Source: Bradyrhizobium algeriense
GTDB taxonomy: Bacteria; Pseudomonadota; Alphaproteobacteria; Rhizobiales; Xanthobacteraceae
DNA length: 64,000 nt
Assembly: GCF_003062295.1 (NCBI RefSeq)
Contig: NZ_PYCN01000005.1
Location: forward strand, 124,001-188,000
Reading direction: 5' to 3'
This document shows positions 31,818 through 40,058 of the stretch, one piece after another. A program made the position numbers and the translations under genes. Position 1 is the stretch's first letter; the number at the start of each line of letters is the position of its first letter. The notes beneath the pieces were generated by a model that was not told the origin of the DNA, searched no databases, and saw only the letters and a program-made list of their open reading frames with translations.

Positions 31818-33017
31818 TCAGGCAACGGCAGCCTTCGGCATCGATACGATATCGCGTCCCTTGAGCACGTCCATGGCCGCCAGCACGCCGCCGCCGCGAT
31901 GCGGCACCTTGGCGAGATCGAGGCCCATCTCGACGCCCGACAGCGTGCCCATCAGCATCAGGTCGTTGAAGTGCCCGATATGACCGATCCGGAACACCTT
32001 GCCCTTGATCTTGTTCAGGCCGGTGCCGAGCGACATGTCGAAGTTTTCCAGCACGACCTTGCGGAAATTATCGGCGTCATGGCCTTCCGGCATGACGACG
32101 CCGGTCAGTGCGGGCGAGTGCGCGCCCTGCTCCTGGCATTGCGTTTCGAGGCCCCACACCTTGGCGGCGGCGCGCGTCGCGGCGCTGTGGCGCTTGTGCC
32201 GGGCGAAGACATTCTCCAGGCCCTCTTCCTCGAGCATGTTGACCGCCTCGCGCAAACCGAACAGCAAATTGGTCGCGGGCGTATAGGGCCAGGTGCCCGC
32301 CTTGTTGATCGCGATGACCTCCTGCCAGTCCCAGTAGGAGCGCATGGCGGGGTTTGCCTTCGCCACGGCAAGCGCCTTTTCCGAGATGGCGTTGAAGCCG
32401 AGACCCGGCGGCAGCATCAGGCCCTTCTGCGATCCCGCGACCGACACGTCGATGCCCCAGGCATCATGCTCATATTCCAGCGATCCGAGACCGGAGATGG
32501 TATCGACCATCAGCAGCGCCGGATGATTGACGCGATCGAGAATCTTGCGAACTTCCTGCGGATGGGTGACGCAGCCGGTCGAGGTCTCGTTGTGAACCAC
32601 GCACACGGCCTTGATCTTGTGCGCCTTGTCGGCCGACAGCCGCGCCTCGATCTGCTCGAGGTCGGCGCCGTGACGCCAGTCACCGGGCAGGAAATCGACT
32701 TCGACCTTGAACTTCTCGGCGATACCGCGCCACAGCACGGCAAACTGCCCGGTCTCCGCCATCAGAACCTTGTCGCCGGGCTGCAGCGTATTGACAAGGG
32801 CTGCCTCCCAGGCGCCGGTGCCGGACGACGGGTAGATGATCACCGGCTGCCTGGTGCGAAATACCCGCTGCATGGCTGCCAGAACGGCATGACCGACCTC
32901 GGCAAACTCGGGACCCCGGTGGTCCATGGTCGGCATGTCCATCGCGCGCAGTACCCGGTCCGGCACGTTGGTCGGTCCCGGAATCTGCAGAAAATGCCTT
33001 CCAGTATGCACGGTCAT
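31818..33017 (-). CDS. serine-glyoxylate aminotransferase-like PLP enzyme, copy 1
   Basis: 399-aa class V aminotransferase. N-terminal FLQIPGPTNVPDRVLRAM and the Schiff-base lysine Lys198 in SQKGLMLPPG identify the serine/alanine-glyoxylate subgroup; PSSGTGAWEAALVNTL (63-78) binds the PLP phosphate. Likely converts glyoxylate plus serine to glycine plus hydroxypyruvate, or a related exchange such as with ureidoglycine. ATG at 33017 with GGAAGGA upstream. A paralogue lies just upstream on the same strand, and a crotonase downstream. Confidence 0.9.
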   Translation of the reverse strand: MTVHTGRHFLQIPGPTNVPDRVLRAMDMPTMDHRGPEFAEVGHAVLAAMQRVFRTRQPVIIYPSSGTGAWEAALVNTLQPGDKVLMAETGQFAVLWRGIAEKFKVEVDFLPGDWRHGADLEQIEARLSADKAHKIKAVCVVHNETSTGCVTHPQEVRKILDRVNHPALLMVDTISGLGSLEYEHDAWGIDVSVAGSQKGLMLPPGLGFNAISEKALAVAKANPAMRSYWDWQEVIAINKAGTWPYTPATNLLFGLREAVNMLEEEGLENVFARHKRHSAATRAAAKVWGLETQCQEQGAHSPALTGVVMPEGHDADNFRKVVLENFDMSLGTGLNKIKGKVFRIGHIGHFNDLMLMGTLSGVEMGLDLAKVPHRGGGVLAAMDVLKGRDIVSMPKAAVA

Positions 33018-33160
33018 GGGCGTCCTTCCCGGTATTACCTTGGCGTTTCGAGCCGCTCGAATATCACCATTTGGCGGGCTTGTCGCCCGCCGGACGCAGC
33101 ACGTCAATGCATAAGGAGCAGGGCTTGAGCGGCGCCCGCCGGGCAGGCGCGAGCTGCCGG
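33018..33160 (-). terminator. spacer with hairpin between the two aminotransferase genes
   Basis: GGCGGGC (33073-33079), loop TTGTC, GCCCGCC (33085-33091) forms a perfect 7-bp stem 70 bases after the stop of copy 2 (minus strand). It could attenuate read-through into copy 1. No T run follows. Confidence 0.35.
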
Positions 33161-34363
33161 CTAGCTGCCGACGACCTTGAGATGCGCCGGGGAATTGCCT
33201 TGCGGACGCTGCTCCAGATACTTCATCGCGGCATCGACGCCTCCGGAGCGGTGCGGTACGCCTGCGACCGACAAGCCCATCTCCACACCGGTCAACGCAC
33301 CGAGCAGCGTGAGCTCGTTGCATTCGCCGAGATGGCCGATGCGAAACACCTTGCCTGCGACCTTCGACAGGCCTGAGCCGAGCGACATGTTGTAGTTGTC
33401 GAGCACGACCTGGCGGAATTGATCGGCGTCGTGCCCCGGCGGCATCAGCACGGCGGTCAGCACGGGCGAATACTCCTGGGGTTCCTGGCAGAGCACCTCC
33501 AGCCCCCAATGATTGACAGCGGCACGCGTCGCTGCGGCGAGCCGCTGGTGACGCGCGAACACATTATCGAGCCCCTCTTCGAGCAGCATCGCGATCGCTT
33601 CGCGCAGCCCGTAAAGCAGGTTTGTCGCCGGCGTGTACGGGAAGAAGCCCTTCGCGTTCGGCTTCAGCATTTCCTCCCAGTCGAAATAGGAGCGCGGCAT
33701 CCGGTTGGTCCTGGCAGCGGCGCGGGCCTTCTCCGAGATGGCGTTGAAGCCGAGGCCGGGCGGCAGCATGAAGCCCTTTTGCGAACAGCTGACGCTGACA
33801 TCGACCTTCCATTCGTCATGCCGGTAGTCGACCGACCCGAGCGAGGAGATGGTGTCGACCATCAACAAAGCGGGATGTCCGGTCCGGTCGATCGCGGCGC
33901 GGATGTTGGCGATACGACTTGTGGCGCCGGTCGACGTCTCGTTATGGACGACCATCACCGCCTTGATCGCGTGTTCGGCGTCATCTGTGAGTCTCGCCTC
34001 GATCTGGGCGGGGTCGGCGCCGCGACGCCAATCGCCGGCAATGAAATCGACCTCGATCCCGAAACGGCCCGCCATCTGGCGCCACAGGGTCGCAAAGTGG
34101 CCGGTCTCCACCATCAGGACCTTGTCGCCCGGCGAAAGCGTATTGACGATCGCGGCCTCCCAGGCGCCTGTCCCTGACGACGGGAAGATCATCACCGGTC
34201 CAGCGGTCTGGAAAATCCGCTGGCTACCCTCCAGCACCGCCCGCCCGAGTTCGGCGAAATGGGCGCTGCGGTGATCGATCACGGGCATGTCCATCGCGCG
34301 AAGCACCCGGTCGGGGACCGGGCTCGGCCCTGGAATCTGCAGAAAATGCCGTCCTTGCCGCAT
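33161..34363 (-). CDS. serine-glyoxylate aminotransferase-like PLP enzyme, copy 2
   Basis: 400-aa paralogue of the downstream gene, alignable along its whole length: FLQIPGPSPVPDRVLRAMD, PSSGTGAWEAAIVNTL and Lys196 in SQKGFMLPPG. Notable differences are in substrate-near segments (for example YWDWQEV in copy 1 is YFDWEEM here). ATG at 34363 with GGGAGGT 6 bases upstream. Divergent from a GntR regulator with a 114-base AT-rich spacer, so it is probably the first gene of a regulated unit. Two copies suggest different amino donors or acceptors. Confidence 0.9.
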   Translation of the reverse strand: MRQGRHFLQIPGPSPVPDRVLRAMDMPVIDHRSAHFAELGRAVLEGSQRIFQTAGPVMIFPSSGTGAWEAAIVNTLSPGDKVLMVETGHFATLWRQMAGRFGIEVDFIAGDWRRGADPAQIEARLTDDAEHAIKAVMVVHNETSTGATSRIANIRAAIDRTGHPALLMVDTISSLGSVDYRHDEWKVDVSVSCSQKGFMLPPGLGFNAISEKARAAARTNRMPRSYFDWEEMLKPNAKGFFPYTPATNLLYGLREAIAMLLEEGLDNVFARHQRLAAATRAAVNHWGLEVLCQEPQEYSPVLTAVLMPPGHDADQFRQVVLDNYNMSLGSGLSKVAGKVFRIGHLGECNELTLLGALTGVEMGLSVAGVPHRSGGVDAAMKYLEQRPQGNSPAHLKVVGS

Positions 34364-34477
34364 GACAACCTCCCAAAAAGTGCCTTGAGCGCCATTTTGC
34401 ATTCATTTTTTGCCTTTTCAATCTAATTTTGGTATTCGATTTAGTCGTCGACGCCGCAGATTCCGCAAACTACTGTT

Positions 34478-35215
34478 ATGCAAATGAAATCCACGATTCC
34501 CGAAGCCGGGGTGCCGATCGCCCAGTCCGACCGCCAGGAGGCCTCGCTTCACGGCGAAATCCTGCTGCGGCTTCGCGATTACGTCGTCGAAGGCAACATT
34601 CCAGAGGGTGCACGTGTTCCGGAACGGCAGCTCTGCGAGATGCTTGGAATCTCCAGAACGCCGCTGCGCGAGGCGCTCAAGGTCCTGGCCGCGGAAGGCC
34701 TGATCGATCTCCTGCCCAACCGCGGCGCACGCGTGCGCCAGCTTAGCGAGCGGGATCTGGCGGAGCTTTTCGACGTAATGGCCGGGCTGGAAAGCCTCGC
34801 CGGACGCCTGGCCTGCGAGGCCATCACGGACGAGGAAATCGCCGCGATCGAGCGGCTGCACTATGAGATGTACGGCCATTACCTCAATAGCGACATGCAC
34901 GGCTATTTTCAGGTCAACCAGCGCATCCACGAGAGCATTGTTGCCGCCGCGCGCAACGAGACCCTGCGCTCGGCCTACGCCAGTTTTGCCGGCCGGATCC
35001 GCCGCGTCCGCTATTCCGCCAATTTCGCGCGCAAGCGGCAGCGCTGGGGCGAAGCCATGCGCGAGCACGAAGCGATCCTGGATGCGCTGCGCCGTCGCGC
35101 CGCAAGCGAGCTGAGCGACATCCTGTTCCAGCACTTGCGCAACAAGCGAGCCGCAGCCATTGAACATCTGGCCGTGGCACGGGATGCCACCGCAGCCGCG
35201 ACTGCGGGCAGCTAG
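34478..35215 (+). CDS. GntR-family regulator, FCD subgroup
   Basis: 245-aa regulator. Winged helix: ILLRLRDYVVEGNIPEG, ERQLCEMLGISRTPLREALK (residues about 25-70). The FCD domain carries metal-site candidates NQRIHESIV, EHEAIL and the C-terminal helix. Its genes on both sides are plausible targets: the divergent aminotransferase pair (114-base spacer) and the co-directional FAD dehydrogenase operon, which is preceded by a perfect 16-bp palindrome. Effector may be glycolate, glyoxylate or a hydroxy acid (inference). Confidence 0.9.
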   Translation: MQMKSTIPEAGVPIAQSDRQEASLHGEILLRLRDYVVEGNIPEGARVPERQLCEMLGISRTPLREALKVLAAEGLIDLLPNRGARVRQLSERDLAELFDVMAGLESLAGRLACEAITDEEIAAIERLHYEMYGHYLNSDMHGYFQVNQRIHESIVAAARNETLRSAYASFAGRIRRVRYSANFARKRQRWGEAMREHEAILDALRRRAASELSDILFQHLRNKRAAAIEHLAVARDATAAATAGS

Positions 35216-35222
35216 CTTGCCG

Positions 35223-35238
35223 ATTATGAATTCATAAT
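35223..35238. promoter_or_regulatory. 16-bp perfect palindrome, candidate GntR operator
   Basis: ATTATGAATTCATAAT, 8 bases after the GntR stop and upstream of the FAD/Fe-S dehydrogenase gene. About 31 bases further, CATAAT (around 35270) could be a -10 box, placing the palindrome at or before the -35 region. The length and AT-rich dyad form suit a GntR/FCD site. Confidence 0.5.
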
Positions 35239-35313
35239 GTAATTCGTCCTGTAAAAAGTGCATAATCCCGTTGAGGGGTTACAACAGCCCTCTTGGATCG
35301 CTTTGGATTTGGG

Positions 35314-38256
35314 ATGAAAAACGCCTCAACGCTCGAGCGACGCCTGCGGTCAGACCTGACCGGCGACGTCCTTTTCGACGCCTTCGACCGCGGCCGCTAC
35401 GCCACCGACGCGTCGTTTTACCAGATCATGCCACTCGGGGTCGTGATCCCCCGTACCATCGATGAGGCGCTGCGCGCGCTTGCGATCACCCGCGACGACG
35501 GCCTGGTCGTCACTCCGCGCGGCGGCGGCACTTCGCAGTGTGGCCAGACGGTCAACGGCGGGATCGTCGTCGACTTCTCCAAGCACCTGAACCGCATCCT
35601 CTCGCTGGATGTCGAGAACCGTACCTGCGTGGTCGAGCCCGGCATCGTGCTCGACGATCTCAACCGCCAGCTCAAAAAGCACGGGCTCTGGTTTCCGGTC
35701 GACGTCTCCACCGCCTCGCGCGCCACCATCGGCGGCATGGCCGGCAACAATTCCTGCGGCGGCCGTTCGCTGCGCTACGGCACCATGCGCGACAACACGC
35801 TATCGATGGATGCGGCGCTGGCCGACGGCACGCTTCTGCATTTCGGCGAGGTCCCGCGGGATCTGGCGCGGGTGAACTCGCCCCAGAGCGGGCTTGCGCT
35901 ATTCCGTGACATGCTCGATCTCGGCGAGCGCGAGGCCGCCGAGATATCGGAGCGGTTTCCAAAGGTGCAGCGCCGCGTCGGCGGCTACAATCTCGACGCG
36001 CTGGTGCCGCGCAACGCGCCGAACAACATGGCGCATCTGCTGGTCGGCTCCGAGGGGACGCTGGCCTTCACCACGCAGGTCGAACTCAAGCTGTGGCCTG
36101 TCATCCGCAACAAGGTGCTGGGTGTCTGCCATTTCGGCAGTTTTTACGAGGCGATGGATGCGGCGCAACATCTGGTGAAGCTGCGTCCGATCGCGGTGGA
36201 ACTGGTTGATCGCACCATGATCGCGCTCGGGCGTGACATCGCGATGTTCCGGCCCGTAATCGAGGCGACCGTGCGCGGCGATCCGGATGCGCTGCTGATC
36301 GTCGAATTTGCGGAAGAGGATCAGCTCGACAATCTGCAAAAGCTAAAGCGGCTTTCCGAATTGATGGCAGACCTTGGCTTCGGCTGGAACCATCCGCAGC
36401 GCAAATGGGGTGGTGTGGTCGACGTCATAGAACCCGCGACGCAGACGGCAATCGCGGATTTCCGCACCTCCGGCCTCAACGTCATGATGTCGATGAAGCA
36501 GGAAGGAAAGCCGGTCTCCTTTGTCGAGGATTGCGCGGTGCCGCTGCCGCATCTCGCCGACTATACCGAACGGCTCAACGCCATCTTCGCCAGGCACGGC
36601 ACGCGCGGCACCATGTATGCGCATGCGTCTGAAGGCTGCCTGCATGTGCGCCCTGTCCTCAATTTGAAGCTCGAAAAGGACGTCAAGGCGATGCGGGCCA
36701 TCGCCGAAGAAACGTTCGAGATGGTGCGCGAATACAAGGGCTCGCACTCCGGCGAGCATGGCGACGGGCTGGTTCGTTCCGAATTTCACGAGGCGATGTT
36801 CGGCTCCCGCATCGTTGCGGATTTCCGGGAGGTCAAGCAGCGCTTCGATCCGGACAATCTGCTCAATCCCGGCAAGATCGTCGATCCGCCCAAAATGGAC
36901 GATCGTTCGCTGTTTCGTTATCGGCCGGACTATCGCATAGATGAGCTGAAGACCGTGCTCGACTGGTCGGCCTATCCCGGCGCCGGCGGCGGCTTTCAGG
37001 GCGCCGTCGAGATGTGCAACAACAACGGCGCCTGCCGGAAGCTCGAGGGCGGCGTGATGTGTCCGTCCTATCGCGCGACCCGCAACGAAAAGGACGTCAC
37101 GCGAGGCCGCGCCAATACGCTGCGGCTGGCGATCTCGGGCCAGCTCGGGCCGGATGCCCTGGCCTCCGACGAGATGATGGATACGCTCAAACTCTGCGTG
37201 TCCTGCAAGGCTTGCCGTCATGAATGCCCGACCGGCGTCGACATGGCCAAGATGAAGATCGAGGTGCTGGCTGCGCGCGCGGAGAAACATGGGCTTTCGC
37301 TACGCGACCGGTTGGTCGGCTATCTGCCGCGCTATGCGGATCTCGCCTCCCGCTTCGCTCCCCTCGCCAACTGGCGCAACAACAGTCCGTTGCTGCGTGC
37401 ACTGTTCGAGAAGTTGGCCGGCATCAGCGCGAAGCGCGCCCTGCCCGCGTTCCGCCGCGATGTGTTCAAGGCCGGCGCCGAGGTCTTCGGTGCCGCCGAC
37501 GGCCATGAGGTCGTGCTGTTCGCCGATACCTTCAACCGCGCCTATGAGCGCGAGAATCTCGATGCCGCCTTGCGGGTTTTGGTTGAAGGCGGATATCGCG
37601 TGCATATGCCAAGACCTGTCGACCGCGCCCGTCCGCTGTGTTGCGGGCGGACATTCCTCTCAGCCGGCCTGGTCGAACAGGCGCGCCGCGAACTGGATCG
37701 TCTGGTGGTGACTTACGCCCCATTCGCCGCGCGCGGCGTGCCGATCGTGGGGCTGGAGCCGAGCTGTCTGCTGACGCTTCGCGACGAGCTGCTCTCGCTG
37801 CGCTCGGACAAAGACGCAAAGACCGTCAGCGCACACGCATTGCTGTTCGAGGAGTTTCTGGTTGGCGAGGCGGAAGCCGGCCGCCTGAAACTGCCACTCG
37901 GCGCCATGCCGGCGAAAGCGCTGGTTCACGGCCACTGCCATCAAAAATCATTCGGCGCGTTCAAGCCGGTCGAAAAAATACTTCGCCTCATTCCCGATCT
38001 CAGTGTCGAAACCATCGAATCCAGTTGTTGCGGCATGGCCGGCGCGTTCGGCTACGCCGCCGACACCTATCAAGCCTCGATGGAGATGGCCGAGCTGTCG
38101 CTGCTGCCGGCGGTACGCCAAGCCGACGTGTCCACGCTGATCGTCGCCGACGGCACCTCCTGCCGGCACCAGATCAAGGATGGCACGAACCGTGCAGCGC
38201 TGCACGTCGCCCAGGTGCTCGCGATGAGCCTCGACAGCGCGCGGCCCAACCAGTAA
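35314..38256 (+). CDS. FAD/Fe-S dehydrogenase, YdiJ-like (GlcD-GlcF type fusion)
   Basis: 980-aa D-2-hydroxyacid dehydrogenase-type protein. N-terminal FAD-binding (VAO/PCMH) domain with PRGGGTSQCGQTVNGG (68-83), FAD-oxidase C-terminal domain ending SGEHGDG (around residue 480), then two iron-sulfur clusters (CNNNGACRK at about 568, CKACRHECP at about 631-638) and two CCG motifs (near 776 and 905). The same layout in one chain is seen in E. coli YdiJ (D-2-hydroxyglutarate dehydrogenase) and D-lactate dehydrogenases. Electrons go to quinone at the membrane. ATG at 35314 is preferred over TTG at 35293. Followed 29 bases later by a GlcG-like gene. Confidence 0.93.
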   Translation: MKNASTLERRLRSDLTGDVLFDAFDRGRYATDASFYQIMPLGVVIPRTIDEALRALAITRDDGLVVTPRGGGTSQCGQTVNGGIVVDFSKHLNRILSLDVENRTCVVEPGIVLDDLNRQLKKHGLWFPVDVSTASRATIGGMAGNNSCGGRSLRYGTMRDNTLSMDAALADGTLLHFGEVPRDLARVNSPQSGLALFRDMLDLGEREAAEISERFPKVQRRVGGYNLDALVPRNAPNNMAHLLVGSEGTLAFTTQVELKLWPVIRNKVLGVCHFGSFYEAMDAAQHLVKLRPIAVELVDRTMIALGRDIAMFRPVIEATVRGDPDALLIVEFAEEDQLDNLQKLKRLSELMADLGFGWNHPQRKWGGVVDVIEPATQTAIADFRTSGLNVMMSMKQEGKPVSFVEDCAVPLPHLADYTERLNAIFARHGTRGTMYAHASEGCLHVRPVLNLKLEKDVKAMRAIAEETFEMVREYKGSHSGEHGDGLVRSEFHEAMFGSRIVADFREVKQRFDPDNLLNPGKIVDPPKMDDRSLFRYRPDYRIDELKTVLDWSAYPGAGGGFQGAVEMCNNNGACRKLEGGVMCPSYRATRNEKDVTRGRANTLRLAISGQLGPDALASDEMMDTLKLCVSCKACRHECPTGVDMAKMKIEVLAARAEKHGLSLRDRLVGYLPRYADLASRFAPLANWRNNSPLLRALFEKLAGISAKRALPAFRRDVFKAGAEVFGAADGHEVVLFADTFNRAYERENLDAALRVLVEGGYRVHMPRPVDRARPLCCGRTFLSAGLVEQARRELDRLVVTYAPFAARGVPIVGLEPSCLLTLRDELLSLRSDKDAKTVSAHALLFEEFLVGEAEAGRLKLPLGAMPAKALVHGHCHQKSFGAFKPVEKILRLIPDLSVETIESSCCGMAGAFGYAADTYQASMEMAELSLLPAVRQADVSTLIVADGTSCRHQIKDGTNRAALHVAQVLAMSLDSARPNQ

Positions 38257-38285
38257 TCCCCACTCAATCGCAAAGGAACTTATTC

Positions 38286-38714
38286 ATGGCCGAACTTACC
38301 CTCGACGTCGCCCGCAAGATTCTCGATGCCGCCCTTGCCAAGGGCGTCGAGAAGAAACTGAAGCCGCTGGTCATCACCATTCTGGATGCCCGCGGCTGTG
38401 TGAAGGTCACGGCGGCGCAGGATGGCACCAGCCTGATGCGGGCCGAGATCGCGCACGGCAAGGCTTATGGCGCGCTCGCGATGGGCATGGGGTCGCGGGC
38501 GTTGTTCCAGCGCGCGCAGGAGCAGGCCTACTTCGTCAGTGCGGTGAACACGATGGCCCAAGGCCGCCTTGTGCCGGTGCCCGGCGGCGTGCTGATCCAG
38601 GGCGATGGAGGCCTGCTCGGCGCCGTCGGCGTCAGCGGCGACACGTCCGACAATGACGAGGCTTGCGCGGTCGCTGGCATCGAAGCCGCCGGACTGAAAG
38701 CGAATGTGGGGTAA
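38286..38714 (+). CDS. GlcG/HbpS-family protein
   Basis: 142-aa small protein of the GlcG/HbpS (heme-degrading-like) family: VITILDARGCVKVTAAQDGTSLMR, SRALFQRAQEQ, and PVPGGVLIQGDGGLLGAVGVSG with the glycine-rich turn typical of the family (quoted in parts). GlcG is encoded with glycolate oxidase in E. coli but has no firmly known function; some relatives bind heme or cobalamin. No signal peptide. AAAGGA upstream of the ATG at 38286. Same operon as the FAD/Fe-S dehydrogenase. Confidence 0.88.
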   Translation: MAELTLDVARKILDAALAKGVEKKLKPLVITILDARGCVKVTAAQDGTSLMRAEIAHGKAYGALAMGMGSRALFQRAQEQAYFVSAVNTMAQGRLVPVPGGVLIQGDGGLLGAVGVSGDTSDNDEACAVAGIEAAGLKANVG

Positions 38715-39044
38715 ACGTCTTCTACGCCCCCGATTGATCTTGGCTGACTGCCTCGTGCGTTGATGGCAAGAACCAGCGGTCGAGCAGCGTCTCAACCTCG
38801 GGCCGTGTCAGATCTCGATCGCGGCCGGGATCTGTCCCACGTTGGTTTCCTCGATCATACAAGGCCGCCAGCCGCGCAGCGCCGAGGACGTTGCTCGTAT
38901 TTGCCCTTCTCCAATTCAAGATAAGAACGGACGCCTCTTCGGGAACCTCGTCATTGGAACTCGTTTCGGATGTAGAAAGCCGACTTGGCAACTACACATG
39001 CGTATTGTAGTTTATCGGCGGCGCTTCCTTGGCGGGGACAAGTC
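38715..39044. other. intergenic region without a supported gene
   Basis: 330 bases of lower coding quality. A minus-strand frame 38722-38991 (89 codons, TTG start, in-frame stop just before it, no RBS) and a plus-strand frame 38842-39048 overlap each other and neither is convincing. No terminator or repeat was found; the region may hold decayed sequence. Confidence 0.4.
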
Positions 39045-39155
39045 ATGATCGAAGCCATTTTGCTGATTGTCGGCGCATACATCATCACGGCCGAAATTGT
39101 TCGACGGTGGCGCGAGGCCGCCGAACGCGCGAAGTCGAGGAATAACCGCGCATAA
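39045..39155 (+). CDS. putative 36-aa single-pass membrane protein
   Basis: A short frame: an N-terminal hydrophobic helix (EAILLIVGAYIITAEIV) followed by a basic amphipathic tail (RRWREAAERAKSRNNRA). GGGGA lies 6-8 bases before the ATG. The hydrophobic-then-positive pattern, inside-positive topology and good RBS argue for a real small membrane protein. It sits between the GlcG-like gene and a convergent crotonase gene (48 bases to that stop). No homology claim can be made. Confidence 0.45.
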   Translation: MIEAILLIVGAYIITAEIVRRWREAAERAKSRNNRA

Positions 39156-39203
39156 GGGCTGCCTCGGTCGTGTCCATGGAGGCTATGGAACCGTCCTATC
39201 GAG

Positions 39204-39986
39204 CTATTTGCCCGGCCATGACGGCTTGCGCTTTTCGCCGAACGCCTTGAGGCCCTCCTTGGCGTCTTCCGTCATCGCCAGCAGCGCGATCTGGCTTTCG
39301 GTATAGGCGATGCTCTCGTCGAACGACATCGAGGCGATCGCCCGCATCGCATATTTGCCGCGCCGGATCGCCGTCGGCGACTTGTCGACGATGCGGCTGA
39401 TCAGCCAATCGACCTTGGCGTCCAGTTCAGCCGAGGGCACCACGTAGTTCAGGAGTCCAGCCGCCTGCGCGGTATGCGCGTCGAACGGTTCGCCGGTCAG
39501 CGACCACTCGCTGACCAGCCGCCTCGGTGCGATCGACTGCAACAGGCTCAGCACCTGCATCGGGAACACGCCGACCTTCACTTCGGGTAGGCCAAAAATC
39601 ACATGATCGGCGGCGACCGCCATGTCGGTCATGCACAACAGTCCCATGCCGCCGGCCATGCAGACGCCGCCGACGCGGGCGATCGCGGGCTTGGTGGCGT
39701 TCTGCGACAGCCGCAGCAGATCGGCGTAATCGACATTAGGCCGGGAATAATCCATCGCGAAGGCAGCGCCGCTGTTCTGCAGGTCGGCACCCGCGCAAAA
39801 CGCCTTGTCGCCCGCGCCCGTCAGCACGATAACGCGGACCTCCTTGTCGTCATGCGCTTCGCGATAGCCGCGGGCGATGCCGGCGACCACATCGGCATTG
39901 ATGGCGTTGCGCTTGTCGGGCCGATTGATGGTAATCCAGAACGCCTGTCCGCGCTTTTCGCGTATCACGCTGCTCGTGTCGGTCAT
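39204..39986 (-). CDS. enoyl-CoA hydratase/isomerase-family protein
   Basis: 260-aa crotonase. ITINRPDKRNAINADVV, AFCAGADLQNSG (oxyanion hole) and GGVCMAGGMGLLCMTDMAVAADHVIFGLPEVKVGVFP (cited in part) identify it; the second catalytic Glu is kept (GLPE), the first is Gly (AGGMGL). Such single-Glu members are often isomerases or act in degradation pathways. Same strand as the Mo-oxidoreductase, 72 bases upstream of it (40059-42155), possibly one operon with the SDR and PrpD-like genes further upstream. Confidence 0.88.
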   Translation of the reverse strand: MTDTSSVIREKRGQAFWITINRPDKRNAINADVVAGIARGYREAHDDKEVRVIVLTGAGDKAFCAGADLQNSGAAFAMDYSRPNVDYADLLRLSQNATKPAIARVGGVCMAGGMGLLCMTDMAVAADHVIFGLPEVKVGVFPMQVLSLLQSIAPRRLVSEWSLTGEPFDAHTAQAAGLLNYVVPSAELDAKVDWLISRIVDKSPTAIRRGKYAMRAIASMSFDESIAYTESQIALLAMTEDAKEGLKAFGEKRKPSWPGK

Positions 39987-40058
39987 TGTCCTGCTCGCCT
40001 GGTTTGCCGTTGCACGGCAAGCATTTGCGGCAGGATGGCAGCGGACTGCAAGCGGGAA

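Noticed and set aside
30960..33128. Long plus-strand open frame of about 720 codons
   Set aside because: Antisense to the crotonase and aminotransferase copy 1, both of which have clear family motifs.
38722..38991. Minus-strand frame of 89 codons in a gene-poor spacer
   Set aside because: TTG start immediately after an in-frame stop, no RBS, overlaps another equally weak frame; reported only as intergenic sequence.
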